NCBI GenBank assembly: GCA_029204225.1
Contig: MU832118.1
Location: 22,289-86,288 of the forward strand
From: Diphasiastrum complanatum
Lineage: Eukaryota; Streptophyta; Lycopodiopsida; Lycopodiales; Lycopodiaceae
Length of the DNA stretch: 64,000 nt
Direction: 5' to 3'
In this document: positions 10,441 to 21,522 of the stretch, in pieces
Layout of the letters: each line of letters starts with the position of its first letter
How positions within the stretch are numbered: the stretch's first letter is position 1
Made by a program: the position numbers and the translations under genes
Notes under the pieces: model-generated
Seen by the model: the letters and a program-made list of their open reading frames with translations, nothing else
Told to the model about the DNA's origin: nothing
Databases searched by the model: none

Positions 10441-10896
10441 ACTAAAATTGATGATGGTGCACTATCACCATATCCATGAAAGCACTTGTCTTCAAAATAT
10501 GTCAGCAAAAATGATTGTTCGAGATCTCAACTATAGCAATATTTTAGATCGTATAGTCTATCAAAGCTGCATTCTAGCCAAGCATGCTAGGACTTCTTTC
10601 AAGTTTGATTTGCAACACAAATCCAAAGGCATGTTAGATATTTTAAACAACGACATATGTGGACCCATGCAGACTCTATGATAGGAGCAGCAAAATAGTT
10701 TCTGACCTTCATCAACAATTATTCTAGGAGGACAATAGTTAATTTTTGAAGGAAAAATAGAAGCCTTCAAGTGCGTTCAACAATCTCTTGTTAAGAACTT
10801 TCAAAAACATCAAGGCAATTCAGACTGATGGTGGAGGTGAATTCATTTCGACTAAATTCAAAGATTAATGCAAAGCTCATGGCATTCTTATGCAGT
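10441..10896 (+). pseudogene. Copia pre-integrase and integrase remnant, first part
   Basis: The plus strand gives SCILAKHARTSFKF, KSKGMLDILNNDICGPMQT and then, in other frames, FLTFINNYSRR and DGGGEFISTKFK. These match the copia pre-integrase zinc domain, the first catalytic Asp region and the second catalytic Asp region. Frameshifts and stops break it. The reading stops at about 10896 after HGILMQY, inside the integrase core, where the 1.2-kb LTR-like repeat begins. It resumes after the repeat at about 12088. Confidence 0.75.
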
Positions 10897-10901
10897 ATTG
10901 T

Positions 10902-12087
10902 TGGATTTATCTCCTCTTCTCTCATAAATCCCATTTTAATCTACCTCCATTCATGCTGCATTTTTACTCACGTTGTCGCACAGTCTGCATATTTACATGT
11001 AAAATAAGACAGACGAATAAAACGCGACTGTCTGCATAAATACAAGTAAATTCTCACAGGCGAAGAAAAGGCAAAAATGCGACACTGATTTTTTTACACG
11101 TGTTTTATGACAGGCGAAAAAGGCAACACTGCCTTACAAAATACGAAAGGTGCCCTAGGAAAAGCGAAGGCACCCTGTAAATCAAATCCTAAGGCATTTC
11201 GTCAGAGTGACGTATTTTTCGCATCTTCACAAACATTCATTTCAGCAAAGGCTGATGTCATGGCCCTTTTCATGCTAATCTCATACAACTGTGCTAACGG
11301 ATTTGACAACGACAGCAGCCACCCACGATCTCCTACAGACAACACATCCACTTTGTACTTTTTTCATCTACACACCTGTAAAATTGTGTATATATATTCA
11401 ATACCACTTGTGTATTCAGTTGACTAAGAGATTGAAGATCAAGTGTGTGTAAAATATAGCATCAGAAGCTTATCAGAGATAGACGAAGTAGATGTCTTGC
11501 ACAGTGATTTTTTATTTGTCGGTAACAGCTTCATTCCTCTTATAGATTGAATTAGCTTTGTAGAGCATGCGGTTTTGTCCGCTATTGTCTTGTGCTCTAC
11601 TACATTATTGACATGTATATTTTGCTATACTTAATCTGATAACAGCTCTTTCGTTCTGCATTCAGATTTGCATCAATGTTGCTATGCTTATTTTCATTCT
11701 GTCTAACGTTCTTGTTGCTCAATCTAGTAATCTATTTTAGCGAGTTATAATTAGTCTAGCTGTTGACGACTAATATTTAGTCTTGCCTTTCACGAATCAT
11801 TCGCGACTGATTATCAGTTGACTCAGTTTACTCTTCGCGAATCATTCACGACAAATAATTTGTCTAGATGTTCATGACAAATTATTCTTCTAGTGTTTTA
11901 TTAATGTTTGGCTATGTAATCTGAACAATCGTAATTTCCATCACTAACATTCTATTCGTTTCGGATAGGTGTAGTCATGCCTTGGAAAAGAGTAATATAG
12001 CTCATTCCGCTGTGCATGAACACGTTTTTTGTTTCTCACACATGACACAGCCTCTTTCTCCATCAAGCATACCACCAGCTATTTTTC
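10902..12087 (+). repeat. 1.2-kb LTR-like repeat, copy 1 (solo LTR candidate)
   Basis: This block interrupts a copia integrase gene. It is homologous along its whole length to 62225-63420 in inverted orientation. It starts TGTTGG and ends TTTTTCA and has a TATA-like run (tgtgtatatatatt) near 11390. It codes for nothing recognisable, which fits a solo LTR. No clean 5-bp target duplication was found, and about seven integrase codons appear to be missing at the junction. A small deletion may therefore have accompanied insertion or recombination. The assignment as an LTR is inferred from its ends, length and TATA-like run. Confidence 0.6.
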
Positions 12088-12885
12088 AGAGTCAATGGAG
12101 TGGGTGAACATAAAAATCGTGCACTTGTTGAAAGTGTGAAAAGTATGATTCTACATGCAAGATTATTGAAAACTTTTTGGGCAGAAGCCATCTCGACAGT
12201 TGTATATCGTCAGAATCAACTTAAAATCAAAGTATTATTCGACAAAACACCCAAAGAGGTGTGGATAGATTCAAAGCCTTTAGTAAGACATCTTCAAACT
12301 TTTGGTTGTATCGCTTTCACATAGATTCCAGCAGAACTTCATAATAAGTTGGATACTACTAGTTTTGAGTCTATCTTTGTTGGATACTCTTCGAATCATA
12401 AAGCTTATAGGATATATAATATAGTTAAGTAGAGATGTTATCCTTTTTGAAGATTTGTTTGTCAATCTCAAGGGAAAAAAAAAAAAGTTACATGTCGAAT
12501 CAATACCTGATATCGCATCAAGTTCGAATCTTGACTCTACTCCAATCAATGATTCAAAAGCCAACTTGACACAATTGCATCAGCAGCCAGAAAGCTAATG
12601 CTTTGAAGACTGAATCGAAACATATTTTCTCCCAACAGATTTATCGACAATGTCGTAGCCACTTGTTACTTTGTCGAGGAGCCAATTAGTTATTCAGAGG
12701 CAATTTCTAGTCCAAAAGTAGATCAAGGAAAGTTAGCATTGGACAAAGAGTATCAGTATCTTATCAAAAAATAGACATGGACTATTGCATTCATGCCAGT
12801 TGGTAAGAACATCATCTCTTGCAAATGGGTATAATTGAATCAAATACAAAGTCGATGGTTCAGTTGATCAATGGAAGACAAGATT
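12088..12885 (+). pseudogene. Copia integrase end and RT start, second part
   Basis: After the LTR-like repeat the integrase resumes with NGVGEHKNRALVESVKSM, then WAEAISTVVY, DKTPKEVW and FGCIAFT, followed by SIFVGYSSNHKAYRIYN. Further on, PISYSEAISSPK and VGKNIISCKWV mark the start of RT. Several stops and frameshifts are present. The RT is interrupted after WKTRLNR at about 12890 by another insertion. Confidence 0.8.
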
Positions 12886-12890
12886 GAACA

Positions 12891-13841
12891 GATTTAAACG
12901 GATGGCTTGGTGACGGTAGGGAAACATAATGAAGGCTTGGTGGAAGGGTGAAGGAACTGATAATACTACCGTTGCAGCCTTGGACTCTTGCAATGTCGAG
13001 CTTTGACCACCACTTCCTGGGTGCGGAGCTCGCTTTATTTTGCATGTTCACGGTTGTCTTCATCTTTTTTTTTTTTCTGCAACTCTTTCTTCCTTTGATC
13101 CATTACTTTTGGATCTCTTCGGGCTTCATAAGAGGGGATCCAACTATCATTGCTCCAGAGAGTTTCTTTTGATCAAGATCAATCTAACTCAACTATTGCT
13201 TAAGTTTTGTCCTTTCCTCCTCAGCTTCTTTGATTTATTTCTTATGTCTTCTAGCTGCTTCGTCTGTTTCTTAGATGTTCTTTTTTTGGTCGACCAACCA
13301 ATGTAGGTGGTAGTTGGTCTTTGCAAGACATTTGCAATGATCTTTTAGCCGCTCTGGTAAGACTATCAGAATTTGAAAAAAACTAGGGATTTCTCAGATG
13401 AACAGTGGAATGATGGCGAACAAACAAATGGAAAAAAAAGTGGTGTTGGTGACATTGGTGGATGGTGTGGACGATAGGCATGAGAATGGATGCAGATGTA
13501 TGGCAAGAGGCTAGTCGAAGAAGGAGACTGATTTTCCAATGCTTGTGTTTCCCTTTTCTGAAGGATCTTCATCGTGACTGGGGTTTGGGGTACTTCTTTT
13601 GATTGAGTCCCTTTGGATTGCCCATCTGCTTGCTTAGCCTTGTCGTTATTGTCTTTGGTTCGTGACCTTGGCTGTCGATTTTACCTGGCAGTGTAACTGC
13701 TCGTAGTGGATCCAAGCGGATCCACTCCCCCCCCTTTCCAAATCTGTTGGTGGGGATGTTGTGACGGGTATCTAACATGCTCAAGGTTAGATCATTGTGT
13801 TGAACATGCAGTTGAAAGACATTGAACATGCGACTGGACTA
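12891..13841. mobile_element. Unclassified 951-bp insertion with 11-bp target duplication
   Basis: The sequence AAGATTGAACA occurs at 12880-12890 and again exactly at 13842-13852. Copia RT reads up to the first copy and continues after the second (TKFVSI), so the block between is an insertion. It lacks obvious terminal inverted repeats and has a run of T at about 13066-13077. Minus-strand frames at 12860-13063 and 13569-13829 give readable but unassigned peptides, for example IRLDPLRAV and MGNPKGLNQKKYPKP. A long target duplication suits a truncated LINE/SINE-type insertion or a Mutator-type element. The family is undetermined. Confidence 0.65.
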
Positions 13842-13925
13842 AAGATTGAACAAATTTTAACTAAATTTGTTTCGATCGTACTGTAGTTGACTCGAAGATG
13901 AATATCGCTATGAAGGACAAGAATC
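13842..13925 (+). pseudogene. Copia RT continuation after the insertion
   Basis: Starting in the right-hand copy of the 11-bp duplication, the plus strand reads TKFVSI in the position where copia RT has the conserved APV-KFVSIR stretch, and then loses frame. Only about 25 codons are recognisable. Downstream the homology fades. Confidence 0.5.
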
Positions 13926-14589
13926 AACTCTTAAATTACTTGGATTTTTGAAAGTTTAGTATGCTCAAAGATTCAAAACTATGTACAAGGTGATCCAAAG
14001 ATGGATAGATGAATGAAAATGTGTTTTTGACATACTCTACGGAAGCCTCTTGTCATGCAGTAACTATTTTTTGTGAAAAAATCAATCACACAAAAGGGAT
14101 GAAGAGGAACAAGAAAATAAATGAACGGTACAGTGAGATCTGTATGGCACTTGTCGAACAAAACTTTCATTTAGCAACATTGATAATACACCTTGGCAAT
14201 TGCAATATCCCATTGGTCTTGTAGAGTAATGAGAAAAACTCTGATATGCCCTTGTTAAAACACAAGGCAAGGTTGGTGACACTAAATCTACCATCATTGA
14301 TAGCAGATATTGTAAGATATGGCTTGAAATGTGTAGAAGAAGAGGAGACTATTTCCAGTAGTATCCTTTAGAACATGAGATTCATAAAATGAATCGCTTG
14401 TAGATTTTTTATTCTCAGATTTGGTATATGATATATCCAATGGTTGGAAATCTCATCAGAAAGTGAATTGTCATATAGAACTGAGGTTGCAGGAGTGGAG
14501 ATAAAATGTCAATTCCCTACTGGGGAGGTTGCTCTTGTTTGGGAATAGTAGCAGATCACGGAATATCGGTTTCCTCTACGTCTTGCAAT
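13926..14589. other. Unassigned decayed sequence
   Basis: Short frames on both strands without recognisable motifs. This is probably the tail of the broken plus-strand copia. Confidence 0.4.
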
Positions 14590-15140
14590 AACTCATTTCA
14601 TGTAACATCTATGTTCGATTATCGATCTGGTAAATGTTGTGGTAAGGTAGAAGTTTTCAAGGAACTTCTCAATTGAGTAGCAGTTTGACTGTTGGTTGCT
14701 ATAGTGCTCGTGTGTTGTGCTCGTGAGGATCCTATCGTGATTCATAATTGACGTGTCGGGCAGGTAGAATCTTGTTGGCTTGTTTTGGGTAGTCTCTGAA
14801 ACTGTGTTTTCTGACATAGTCGGGACACTCAATATGGTACTTGGTCTTGACTGGACAATCACCCATGAAATGGCCGGTTTCACCATAGATGAAAGAACTG
14901 TTGTTCATGGGCCCTTGTATAATGACATAACCATCTTGTATGGCTAGTGGTTCTAGACTTTCAGGTGGGTATTCATGATGAGTCAAGGAATGTCCAGATT
15001 GTGACGGTTATTCTTCATATTGTTGGACTGTATGTGCTTGGATAGGCTGATATGAAGGACAAGCATCAGCAGGAGCCCGACAGTGTGGGCACCAGATGGG
15101 TTTTTGTCTATTAGGTGCCTGGGCAGTGTGTGGTTGATGA
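14590..15140 (-). pseudogene. Gag-like remnant with paired zinc knuckles, locus A
   Basis: The minus-strand frame at 14732-14986 encodes IYGETGHFMGDCP followed nine residues later by CPDYVRKHSFRDYP. These read as two CCHC knuckles in tandem in which several Cys have become Tyr, a one-base change. The second has spacing C-x2-(C)-x3-H-x4-(C)P, the same as the second knuckle at locus B (31570-31680). Just upstream, near 15060-15110, is WCPHCRAPADACP. The element family is not recognised. It could be an LTR-retrotransposon Gag or another knuckle protein. Confidence 0.45.
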
Positions 15141-16509
15141 GGCATACTACGTTGGATAGACTTCATGTGAATTCACAGTAGAGAGTTTAATATCTCCCTG
15201 CAGAGGATGATCAATCTGCTATTCTAAGAAACCATTATTATGATTCTGTGTGAGGGATGGCTGGAAGGACCTGTATGTTCTTGTGCTGAGTTCTACTGTT
15301 CCGAAATGTGTTCTCAAGTTAAGTAGTGTCGCTTGATCCATCCATTGTTTATCACTTGTGAAGCAGTTATGGTACTGAGGTTTTTGTAGATACAGAGATG
15401 TTATCTCATGCTAACCATTTTGGTGTACCAGTCTTCTGAACTATGAGAAGATGAGTTGAGGGTTGTGTTCAAGCAGATGTTGGGTATGATCGATTTCCTG
15501 AGAATTGGGGAGAGGAACTTATGTAAAAGATTGTTACTGGTCTATTTTATGGTATAGTAATGATAGTTCATGTTACATCCATGTCCAGTATGTGGGATTC
15601 GGAATAATTCTTGACATGGATAGCCAATCACTCCTGTATATGTGGTTAATAATTATGCCTCATCATTCCGAACCTAGACCTATAATTGGACATAGGGGCA
15701 CTTGCATGGTGTTTGCCTGCTATAATGCAAGAATAGGAGGTCAACTGCTATTCCAGGTTGCATGGGGATCCTAAGAGGAATATTCTCTCCTCGTGGGAGA
15801 GAATATATACTAGTGGAAATCGTCCGTCTACCTATTAGATTATCTGATCCTTGTAGCCAGGAGCCCCTCCTCTCTTGCATTCATTCACCATGGCATGGGG
15901 GTGAAGTGGTTAGGGTATTGACTAGCCATTCCTTGTTGGTTGGGTGGATTTTGCTCCACAGGTGTCCTTTTGGTTGCATGCAATAGGATCTAGTCAGAGG
16001 CGATCCTTAAAGTAGCAGCATAGCAAGTAATAACTGGCTTTGAGCAACAACATAGCAAATTGAGACTCTTCGTTTCTCTAAATCAACATAACAAAACAAG
16101 GAGGCATAGGAGTAGCAGCATCTCAGGGTAACTACTCAGCTGAGCAGCATAATAAGATAATGGCTCACAAAAAAATCTCTCTCTTATGGATCTTTCTCTT
16201 TTTTTTTTTTGCACAACGTTTTGTGCTTCTTTATAGGTGTTGATGATGGACCATCCTTCAAGGTGCCAAATTTTCAAATGCCAGCCCCTTCACTATTTCC
16301 AACATGTGTTTCATGCACAAGGCCCCATCACATCAAAAAGATTCTCTTTTTGCTCCTCTTTTTGGTACTTCCCACTTTTCTATGAACTTTGTAGCTACTT
16401 CCCCCTTGACACTTGACAAATAAATAAAATCACTCTCATTGAATCATTGACACCTCAGTGGAGCTAGCCCACATGCCTATTTTGAAATTCAAGAAGGGCC
16501 AAGAGTCTC
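15141..16509. other. Unassigned sequence with a strong hairpin
   Basis: No recognised gene is present. A perfect 11-bp stem, ATATTCTCTCC against GGAGAGAATAT with a 5-base loop, lies at 15780-15806. The segment 15900-15930 resembles a tRNA A box (GTGAAGTGGTTAGG) but lacks a clear B box. A run of T lies at 16198-16210. Confidence 0.4.
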
Positions 16510-17957
16510 ATATCATGTGGGTGAGCAGGAAAAACCCATAGGAATACCTCGTACCTGTCTCCATGTTTTGTTCCCTAGTCTGACAATACAATTATCAATC
16601 AAGAAGCTGTTCCATTGATAGAGTAGATTTATATCAAGAGTGTGCCAATCTTGTGATTGCTTCTTATTCCATGACCAATTGAAATTTTCGCGTGAGTGAT
16701 TCCATTTAAAGTACATAAGCTCATTTCTGGAATATTTTATTTTATTGCCTTTTTCATAATAGTTTTTAAACGCTCTGGGCCATCTAAGGGTATATTCTCG
16801 TAACATTTTGAGATGTCTGCAACCCACATTCAGAGATAGTAGGTTTAGATAGAAATCTATAGATGACTCACATTGCCAATAGAAAATCGTATCAGCTCTA
16901 AGGATACTCTTGTATGTATTTGCCTTAAGGCCTGCACCTTCCATGAGGAATGGTGACAGCATACCAAGGGCGCCTATGAGAAATTTGGCAAATTTGATAA
17001 AGTAGCAATCGTGAGCATCGATAATCCATCTGAAAGAGTCCTTGTGGGCTTTAAAGGTGCAGAGAAGGTAAGGTAGAGAATTATTGCCCAAGAAAATTTC
17101 TAGTAAAGAGTAAGTAGAAATGTTCGTTATATATGACAAGGAATCCTCCACATAATTAAATTGACTGTTAGGAAAAGGAGTAAATCTAGACTGTTGAGTC
17201 GTTTAATGGCCAAATTTCGTGCGAAGAATTTACACATGAAACAGGGATTATGTTGTGCTTTATCGATACCATTCACGTAAAGGGAGTTTGTAAGCCAAAG
17301 TCTCTCATCTTTTGCAATCCTATATTTAGAAAGAGACCCAGTATTTCCATGAAGCCATTTACCCTTTCTAATATAACTTAAAGTGATTTTCTTACAAAAA
17401 GTAGCATGCTTCTTTTTTTGTATTACTGTCTAAAGAATCATAAAAAGGGAGGAGTCCCATAAGTTTAAACCATCCGTCATAAAGCTCCAAAGCGACTTCA
17501 TTCACATTAGCTTGTCTTAGAGCTATATGATTTAGGCCTTTTTCTAAAGATTTTCATAAAAGAGAACTCTTAATAATCTTACAGTCTGTGCAAACGACAG
17601 GACCAAATTTTTCAGAGATAAAGTTCTTGAAACGGTAAAAAGTGTAACATTGACAAGGATGAAGGTTATCTATATCAAATTGGCAAAACATATCATAAGG
17701 AAAATACCATTCACTTTTGACACTTGGTAGATAAGTTTAACCGAAAGTAATATCATAAAAGAATTCGTCAACATAGTACCAAAATTTTTGCGTAAAACGT
17801 GAGCGTAAAAATGCTTCACATGAATAAACTCAAATACTCTATTTTGGTAACATAAATGCAAAAAAAGTCTCCCTGAGTCGCTACTAGTAAAGAATTGGAG
17901 ACGTCCGGTTGCTGAAACGCTGATTTGTCTTCTAGTTATGTCTTCTTCTTCCTGCAC
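16510..17957 (-). pseudogene. Remnant of an unusual (Penelope-like or RVT-type) reverse transcriptase
   Basis: Translating the minus strand and moving between frames gives a continuous reading of over 400 codons. The order is WYFPYDMFCQFDI; a Cys pair HPCQC; FGPVVCTDCKIIKSS; LEKGLNHIALRQANVNEV; LHGNTGSLSKYRIAKDE; an open run of 212 residues; and FLIDNCIVRLGNKTWRQV followed by GIPMGFSCSP. The last motif is the RT motif-B region (GxPxG...SP). It is unlike copia, gypsy or plant LINE RTs and closer to Penelope-like or stand-alone RT-related genes, as I remember those families. The open run is 16513-17151. I see about three frameshifts and a few in-frame stops. The reading ends abruptly after SPT at 16510, so the catalytic (Y/A)xDD motif is missing. 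The family assignment is inference; the RT call is fairly firm. Confidence 0.6.
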
Positions 17958-18074
17958 ATCGATTAGGATCTATAAAAATTCAGTTTTTTGATTGGTAAGT
18001 CATCTTTGTTGCCACTGTTCTGTCTTTCCTTTGCTTTGTAATCTGAGACATGTTTTTTCTTTCCCGTTTCTTAA

Positions 18075-18461
18075 ATGGAAATGTGTGAGTTCGGATTGTT
18101 CAAATTAAAAGAGACCATCCTTTTGTTTGAATTCTGGAAGTACTTGTCTTGGAGGGTAGAAAAACTGGGACGTTTTAAGAGGCGTTCTATCTCTCGAAAA
18201 AAGTTTTTTTAACATATAGCGTTCACCAATGGAGTACTCAATATTAAGACAAGGAAGCTCGGCCCGTGGTTCCCTGAAATTTTCCTTACTTATCGACTTT
18301 CAAGGCATTCTAGGAATACGAAAAGAAAGGTTGGCAAAGTAGTTGCTTACACTACCTCCTACGTTTGTGTTCCACCTCCCGAAAGCTCGTCTTGTTTATT
18401 CTATTCTTCTGCATCTAAATGGATTCGCAATGCTAAGTTGTACATTTATTTAGATATATAG
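18075..18461 (+). other. Coding-like reading frame with one stop, unassigned
   Basis: An ATG at 18075 opens 45 codons (MEMCEFGLFKLKETILLF at the start). A TAA at 18210 within a run of T interrupts it, and the same frame then stays open for 82 codons to 18461, including LGPWFPEIFLTYRLSRH and YTTSYVCVPPPESSS. The composition looks protein-like. The T run could hide a one-base error or mutation. No family is recognised and the strand is opposite to the RT remnant next to it. Confidence 0.3.
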
Positions 18462-20526
18462 ACAAATGTCTAGACATGTTGAGCTATATTGTCCGATATG
18501 GATCTTAGCGGTGATTGTGGCTGTCACTATCAAGGTAGGCAGCAATCGTGGTTGTCATTATCTGCACAAGTGATGATTGTGACTGCTTGCATTGTCAAAT
18601 AAGTTGCACAATGCTAGAACTAGTTTAAACAAATAACTAGCTTTATTAAGAGTGATATTACGCTGATTAGACAGTCAACAATTTTGTCGATTTGAGTCAG
18701 AGTCGAATTAGTTGGAGTTGAGTTTGAAAAGACTCGAATGTTCAATTCAATAGTTATTCGAATCAAACATTCAAGCTTATATCGATAGTTGATACTCCAT
18801 AGTCAATAGTCGATAGTCGATAGTTTAGTACATAGTTATATAGTTTTATTTGTATTAAGAAATATGTTCATGAAGTTGTAAAAGCAAGCACACCAGAGTG
18901 TTAGCCTTCATAAGATATTTTCAAAACAAAAATAAAAAAAATTTAAAACTTGAGTTTTTGGTTTGAGCCAACTTGGCTGGAGTAGTACACCAACATGCTA
19001 GCCAAATTTGTTTATAATTTTTTTTTTTTAATTTCATTCTTTTGCAATAATATATTTGTAGCCTCACACACTGACATGCTAGCTTAGCCCATGAGCTCCA
19101 GTTCCTCTCACAAACGGACGCTGAACAGTCCTACAAGAGAACAGGGAGAGGAGAGCCACTAGAGTAGCGAGAAAAGTACAAGTGGAATGAACAACAAATA
19201 AAAAATGGAGAACTCATTCATTTTTAACAAGGAGACGATGCTCAAGACTTGGCATCAAATAGACTCTCTTACAAGTCACTCTAATGGCTTAATTCATGAA
19301 CAACACACTAATGGAAAATGACATGGCAACCTTTATGAGACGTTGTGTGAGAATCTTGATGTCACAACTACTTTGAAGCTCTCAATATGGACTTCACCCT
19401 CTTTAATTTTCTTTTTCTTAAAAAATGCATTACGAGTCTAATGTTTGGGACCAAATTTGTTCAAAGGCAGCTCCGTTATTGTTCTAAAGTATGCCCGAGA
19501 CGTCTCAACATAGGATATCTGCAAAATTGAATTCCACTCTTTCCATTAAGACTTGGAAGTATGTTGCATAGTATTCTTTTATGGATGGGCAACATTATCT
19601 ACGTTCAAAATTTTGGAGAACACCAACTACCTTCTCGTGTAAAAGTCTATATTCTATGGAAACGTTTTGAACGTCCTCCGAAAGTTTTGGACATAAATAT
19701 TAGTCTGGTCAAGCACAAACTTGAAATCAAATCCTCCAGCTTTCCATAGAGATGCCATGTTTGCAAAAATGGGCTAGTAAAAGCTCTCTATGAGCTCCAA
19801 TTTCTAAGCCACTCTTGCCAAGCAAATGATGATCTCCAACCCTAAACAAATGACAAAGGACTATGCAACCAAAGCCTATTAAAAACAAAGATGTTGTGGT
19901 ATTGTACCACAAAGGGCTTGCTATAACGGTGTGTTAAATTGAAAAAACTAAATTATGTAGTAAAACTTTTTTTTTTTTGAGGTTTAAACAAATGCATTTA
20001 TTAGTTTTTTTTGCTAAACAAATAAGTATTGATAGGTTAAGTTATTTATAATGATTCATTTGTTTTTTTTTTTTAACAGTTTAAGTTGCAAGACCTTACC
20101 CTATCACATTTATTATCACAAAGTAGCTAAATTTTTATAATCTTACAGCTAAGATTGCATGTTGGAACTCAAAAAGATTAAGAATTGTGTATGGAATGAT
20201 TTTGCCAATAAACAAGTGACCTAATTAATAATAGTTTCCTACAATAGGTTTAATATTTTGGTCATGAAATATGTACGTCAGCCTGAAACTTTGGAGTTGG
20301 CAAGGATTCAAGGATATTCACAATCACTACTCACAATAATGTATTCACCATCATTATTTACAATAATGATGATCAATATTCAAACTATTCTTTTTTCAAT
20401 ATTCACAATTTCAAAGTTATTTGTGTCACAAAATGTTTGAATTATTTGTGTTTGTCTTATTATGTGCATGTAACCATGCTTTTCCTTTTTGACAATATTA
20501 TCTTTTGTACAAAGTGTAAGCTTTAT
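18462..20526. other. AT-rich intergenic sequence
   Basis: No gene or element was recognised. Short motif repeats occur near 18785-18830 (atagtcgatagtcgatagt), and T runs at about 19020 and 19970. Frames here are short and lack motifs. Confidence 0.6.
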
Positions 20527-20620
20527 TGGCCTTGTCTTGCAAAGGCAATCCTATGTGTTGAAATTGGTCAATGGAGTTTGAAAAAAGTCAATGTTAAAGG
20601 ATAAATGGTGGTGTCCATCC
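20527..20620 (+). repeat. Left arm of inverted repeat around the GFA-like gene
   Basis: The arm contains CTTGCAAAGGCAAT, ATGTGTTGAA, TTGGTCAATGGAGTTTG and AGTCAATGTTAAAGGA. All of these recur, inverted and in the same order, at 22926-23027. By eye the arms are roughly 85 percent alike. The enclosed 2.3 kb contains the whole GFA-like gene. Confidence 0.75.
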
Positions 20621-21480
20621 ACATTTCTGAATATAACTTTGTAACCATGGATCTCATTAGAAGCAAAATTGCCTTTAGTGGCTAATATTCACCAAATGAT
20701 TGAATATTTAATCACATCAATAGTTTAGTTGAGGTATTTGAGTAATATTCAAGAAATGGTTAGGTATTCAATCACATGTTGTCAAGATACTTGAATATGT
20801 TTTTGCGTGAATACGTATAGCCGAAAAACTTAGACCTACCATTATTTGACAGGCAAAAGCGATCTTCTATGAAGAATGAATCTTTTGAATCACAAACTTG
20901 TCCTATGAAAGTATCTAGAATGTCTATTTCAATGAAAACCATCCCTTTCGGTGGACCAACTTGTTATCTAATGACCTAAGGGTAAAATATCATGATCATA
21001 TGAGCATGTTTGGCCAAATTTTCTCTCATAATTTTGCCAATGACTAACAAATTTTTTTGATAAATAAAATATAAAAAAATTACCCAAAAAATTATTTTGT
21101 GGCATTCAAAAGTTAACAAATTCCGCACATATCTCCATAAAATAGAAATGTTAAAGGCAATGTTAAGAACAAGTAGCTTGGTATTCTTGACTATAAATAT
21201 AAGGTGAAAGCTCTATAGAGTACAAAGATTGGAATCCCTCAAACAATGCATAAAAAAAGATTCAGCTCTTGAAATTTACCATGCAACATAAATCATGCCA
21301 TGCAAGCTGAGAGCCAAAAATTTTCCTACCTTTTGTTCTTCATTGGAAAGTGCTTGGTTCTTTATCCAAAGTACCTCACTTCAGTAATACCTCATCATGA
21401 TCTGAAACAACCTTATTAACACTCAAGGAGGGAACAGAACAAACAAAGTGTCAACAGTTACCTTGTTCTAAATTATTGTA
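20621..21480. other. Intergenic sequence downstream of the GFA-like gene
   Basis: AT-rich with no recognised gene. The last 40 bases before 21523 would be 3' untranslated sequence of the minus-strand gene. Confidence 0.5.
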
Positions 21481-21522
21481 GCTTCTTCGTGCCTACAACT
21501 ATGGAGGGCAGAGAGTCGAATG

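Noticed and set aside
15895-15990. tRNA gene or SINE
   Set aside because: Only an A-box-like stretch is visible; no B box or cloverleaf could be drawn.
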